A stretch of DNA of 64,000 nucleotides from Mycolicibacterium llatzerense (GTDB lineage: Bacteria > Actinomycetota > Actinomycetes > Mycobacteriales > Mycobacteriaceae): the NCBI RefSeq assembly GCF_000878195.1, contig NZ_JXST01000003.1, positions 151,826-215,825 of the forward strand, in the 5' to 3' direction. Of the stretch, positions 62,044 through 64,000 are shown piece after piece. Under the pieces are notes generated by a model, which was not told where the DNA came from, searched no databases, and was given only the letters and a program-made list of their open reading frames with translations. The number at the start of each line of letters is the position of its first letter. Within the stretch, counting starts at the first letter, position 1. Both the position numbers and the translations under genes were made by a program.

Positions 62044-62754
62044 ATGAACGATCACGGTGAGGCCAAACAGCATCGGCACGAGCTGAAGATTGGATCCGTC
62101 ATCTTCGATGACATGGACCAGATCGACTTCACGGGCCCCTACGAGGTGCTCGCGTCTCTGAGCAACGTCACGTACACCACATATGGCCTGTCGTCCCAGC
62201 CCGTCCGTGATTGGCGTGGACTGGGACTTCTACCCGATGCGGTGCTCGAGGATGCGCCCCAGCTGGATGTTCTGCACGTACCCGGAGGTCCCGGTCAGCA
62301 GGCCCACATGGAAGACCAGCGTCTTTTGAATTGGCTGCAAAGACAGGCATCTGGAGCTCGATGCGTCTTATCGGTGTGTACCGGCGCACTGCTGCTGGGA
62401 GCCGCAGGGTTGTTGCATGGACGGCGTGCAACCACACACTGGGGTTCGCTCGATGTACTTCCGATCTTCGGTGCCACCGTCGTCCCTGAGCGCGTAGTCA
62501 CCGACGGTAGCTTCGTGTTCGCCGCGGGAGTCACCGCTGGTATCGACGCGGCCCTTATGGTCGCGGCCGAACTGCGCGGACTTGACGAAGCCCAGGCGAT
62601 CCAACTCTTCATCCAGTACGCACCGCAGCCGCCGTTCTCCAGCGGCACACCCGAAACGGCGCCGCCGCACGTCTTGCAATCCGTCACCGCCCAAGGCAGA
62701 CCACTTCTTGAGCGTCGGCTTCAAACCGCCCGGCGGATCGTCGCCAACAGCTGA
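62044..62754 (+). CDS. DJ-1/PfpI-family protein, isonitrile-hydratase-like
   Basis: A 236-residue cysteine-dependent class I glutamine amidotransferase-like protein. Features are FDDMDQIDFTGPYEVL, HVPGGPGQQ, and the nucleophile elbow SVCTGALLLGAAGLL (Cys112-Thr113) followed by RRATTHWGSLDVLP. This Cys-Thr-Gly plus TTHW context is that of isonitrile hydratase (InhA of Pseudomonas), which converts isonitriles to N-formamides; it is also shared by AraC-type regulators, but no HTH is present. Convergent with the next gene. Confidence 0.8.
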   Translation: MNDHGEAKQHRHELKIGSVIFDDMDQIDFTGPYEVLASLSNVTYTTYGLSSQPVRDWRGLGLLPDAVLEDAPQLDVLHVPGGPGQQAHMEDQRLLNWLQRQASGARCVLSVCTGALLLGAAGLLHGRRATTHWGSLDVLPIFGATVVPERVVTDGSFVFAAGVTAGIDAALMVAAELRGLDEAQAIQLFIQYAPQPPFSSGTPETAPPHVLQSVTAQGRPLLERRLQTARRIVANS

Positions 62755-62847
62755 GGCGACGCAGTGCGTCGTCGGACTCGTTCGAACGAGTGGCCTAGCA
62801 TACGCGAGACCTGTTCTGCCTCAATATGATCAGGACTGCTCACGTGT

Positions 62848-63864
62848 CTACACAGGCAGAGTCTCGACTACCAACTTGCCTGTAGTTCCAGATTCAAACG
62901 ATCGGATGAACGCACGTGGCAGCTCATGGAAACCGTGGACCACGGTGTCGATCTCTTTGAGAGTCCCCTCTTGGAGTAACCGTGAGAGTTCCCGGTGGGC
63001 CTTCGCTGCGCGGTTGAAGTAGTCAAGGACGATGAATCCCTGTACATGGGTGCGTTTACTGAGCAGCTGTCCGAAGTTTCGGGGCCCGGCGGGCCTTTGT
63101 TCCAGGTTGTATCCATCGATCAATCCGCAAAGGGCTATGCGGGCGTGGTTGTTGAGTCGATCGATGGTCGCTTCGAACATCGGGCCGCCGGAGTTCTCGA
63201 AGACGCGGTCGATTCCATCCGGGGTGGCCTCGACCAGTTGTTCTGCCCAGTTCTTCGCCTTACGGTCGACGACGTCATCTGCGCCGAGATCGTCGAGAAG
63301 CATGCGGCACTTTTCGGGTCCGCCGGCGACGCCGACGACGCGGGCGCCTGCATGCTTGGCCAGCTGTACTGCGATGCTGCCGACAGCACCGGAGGCTCCC
63401 GAGACCAGGACCGTCTGTCCGGCTTGAGGTTTGAGTATGTCGCGTATACCTGCCCAGGCGGTAAGCCCCGTCATGCCAAGGATTCCGAGCCAGCGCTGCA
63501 GCGGTACGCCCGAATTCTCAGGGATACGTTCCCACTCAGATCCGGGAGCGTTGACCACGAATCGTTCTTGCCAGCCGACAAATCCACGCACGAGATCTCC
63601 TGGCGAGAATTCTCTGTGGCGTGCGGATACCACACGGGCGATTCCCAGCGCTCGTACCGGGGCGCCGATCTGGACAGGCGGTAGGTAGCTTGGGCGATCG
63701 TCGAGCCAACCACGAATCGCTGGATCTATTGAAACAAAAAGGGTTTCGAACTCTACATCGCCGTCGTCGAGATCTGGAATTACGGTCTCCACGAGGCGAA
63801 AATCCTTCTCGGTCACCGGCCCTTTCGGGCGGCGGGCCAGCACATACTGCAGGGTCTTCGTCAC
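62848..63864 (-). CDS. NADP-dependent MDR oxidoreductase (CurA/prostaglandin-reductase-like)
   Basis: A 338-residue zinc-independent medium-chain dehydrogenase. The N-terminal QYVLARRPKGPVTEKDF, VSIDPAIRGWLDD, GLTAWAGI, the nucleotide-binding GASGAVGSIAVQLAK and the block RIALCGLIDGYN are typical of the leukotriene B4 dehydrogenase/CurA family that reduces alkenals, alkenones and curcumin. It faces the DJ-1 gene; its promoter lies in 63865-64000, where I see no further gene, only short repeats such as TGTTACGGCAGTTACGG. Confidence 0.88.
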   Translation of the reverse strand: MTKTLQYVLARRPKGPVTEKDFRLVETVIPDLDDGDVEFETLFVSIDPAIRGWLDDRPSYLPPVQIGAPVRALGIARVVSARHREFSPGDLVRGFVGWQERFVVNAPGSEWERIPENSGVPLQRWLGILGMTGLTAWAGIRDILKPQAGQTVLVSGASGAVGSIAVQLAKHAGARVVGVAGGPEKCRMLLDDLGADDVVDRKAKNWAEQLVEATPDGIDRVFENSGGPMFEATIDRLNNHARIALCGLIDGYNLEQRPAGPRNFGQLLSKRTHVQGFIVLDYFNRAAKAHRELSRLLQEGTLKEIDTVVHGFHELPRAFIRSFESGTTGKLVVETLPV

Positions 63865-64000
63865 GTGGATCTTCCTTAAGTTTGTAGTTGCAGTTATTTC
63901 GAGCTGTTACGGCAGTTACGGTGTGCTGCGACCCGGGTGGGTCGGGTAAGGCTTGTGGGTTGTTTGCCGGCCCGGTGGTGCGGCTTGAAAGGACTGGCCG

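Overview
The window is high-GC DNA from a mycobacterium. Gene content and order (spc ribosomal cluster, then sppA, tandem SAM methyltransferases, secY-adk-map, sigL-rslA; and infA-rpmJ-rpsM-rpsK-rpsD-rpoA-rplQ-truA, then cutinases, then eccB4) match loci known from Mycobacterium tuberculosis. The two ribosomal blocks lie only about 25 kb apart here, as I recall for fast-growing Mycolicibacterium, whereas they are far apart in M. tuberculosis. No rRNA, tRNA or CRISPR array was recognised.

Layout. 1-514: tail of a YeiH-type transporter. 742-5265: rplN-rplX-rplE-rpsZ, a terminator and new promoter, then rpsH-rplF-rplR-rpsE-rpmD-rplO. 5387-8508: a serine hydrolase divergent from sppA. 8518-12222: four tandem paralogous SAM methyltransferases. 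12551-15247: secY-adk-map. 15253-16548: sigL-rslA behind a near-consensus SigL promoter. 16622-21033: a tightly coupled four-gene operon (ThDP enzyme, SRPBCC protein, KAS III-like enzyme, HisC-like aminotransferase) that looks like an unassigned small-molecule pathway. 21103-25498: MarR regulator, NarL-type two-component pair, HAD protein and a secreted Pro-rich protein. 25607-29252: mmsA-fadE9-mmsB (valine catabolism).

29438-34854 is the most unusual region. Two paralogous ECF sigma factors, each fused to its own zinc anti-sigma-like motif, a transmembrane helix and a Pro-rich exterior tail, are interleaved with two small secreted proteins and two single-pass Pro-rich proteins. Four transcription units carry the same bipartite promoter-like motif, TTGTCMS-N18-CTCMTACM, with identical spacing. 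This looks like a self-contained cell-envelope regulon.

34866-39803: two F420-type (LLM) oxidoreductases, a cyclic-nucleotide-domain histidine kinase, and a response regulator fused to a thioredoxin-reductase-like domain that lacks the CxxC. 40069-44702: infA through truA. 44712-50873: four cutinases, a DMT transporter divergent from a CGNR regulator, and glpK. 50954-58632 is a disrupted ESX-4 locus: eccB4 is intact, but its usual convergent neighbour mycP4 survives only as a broken C-terminal fragment, separated from eccB4 by an inserted Lrp/aminotransferase/aldehyde dehydrogenase/permease cassette and cut at its 5' side by an IS21-like end. 58859-63864: an accessory group that may handle nitrile- or imine-type metabolites (HD-domain protein, two RidA-like proteins, an SDR, a DJ-1/PfpI isonitrile-hydratase-like protein, an MDR oxidoreductase).
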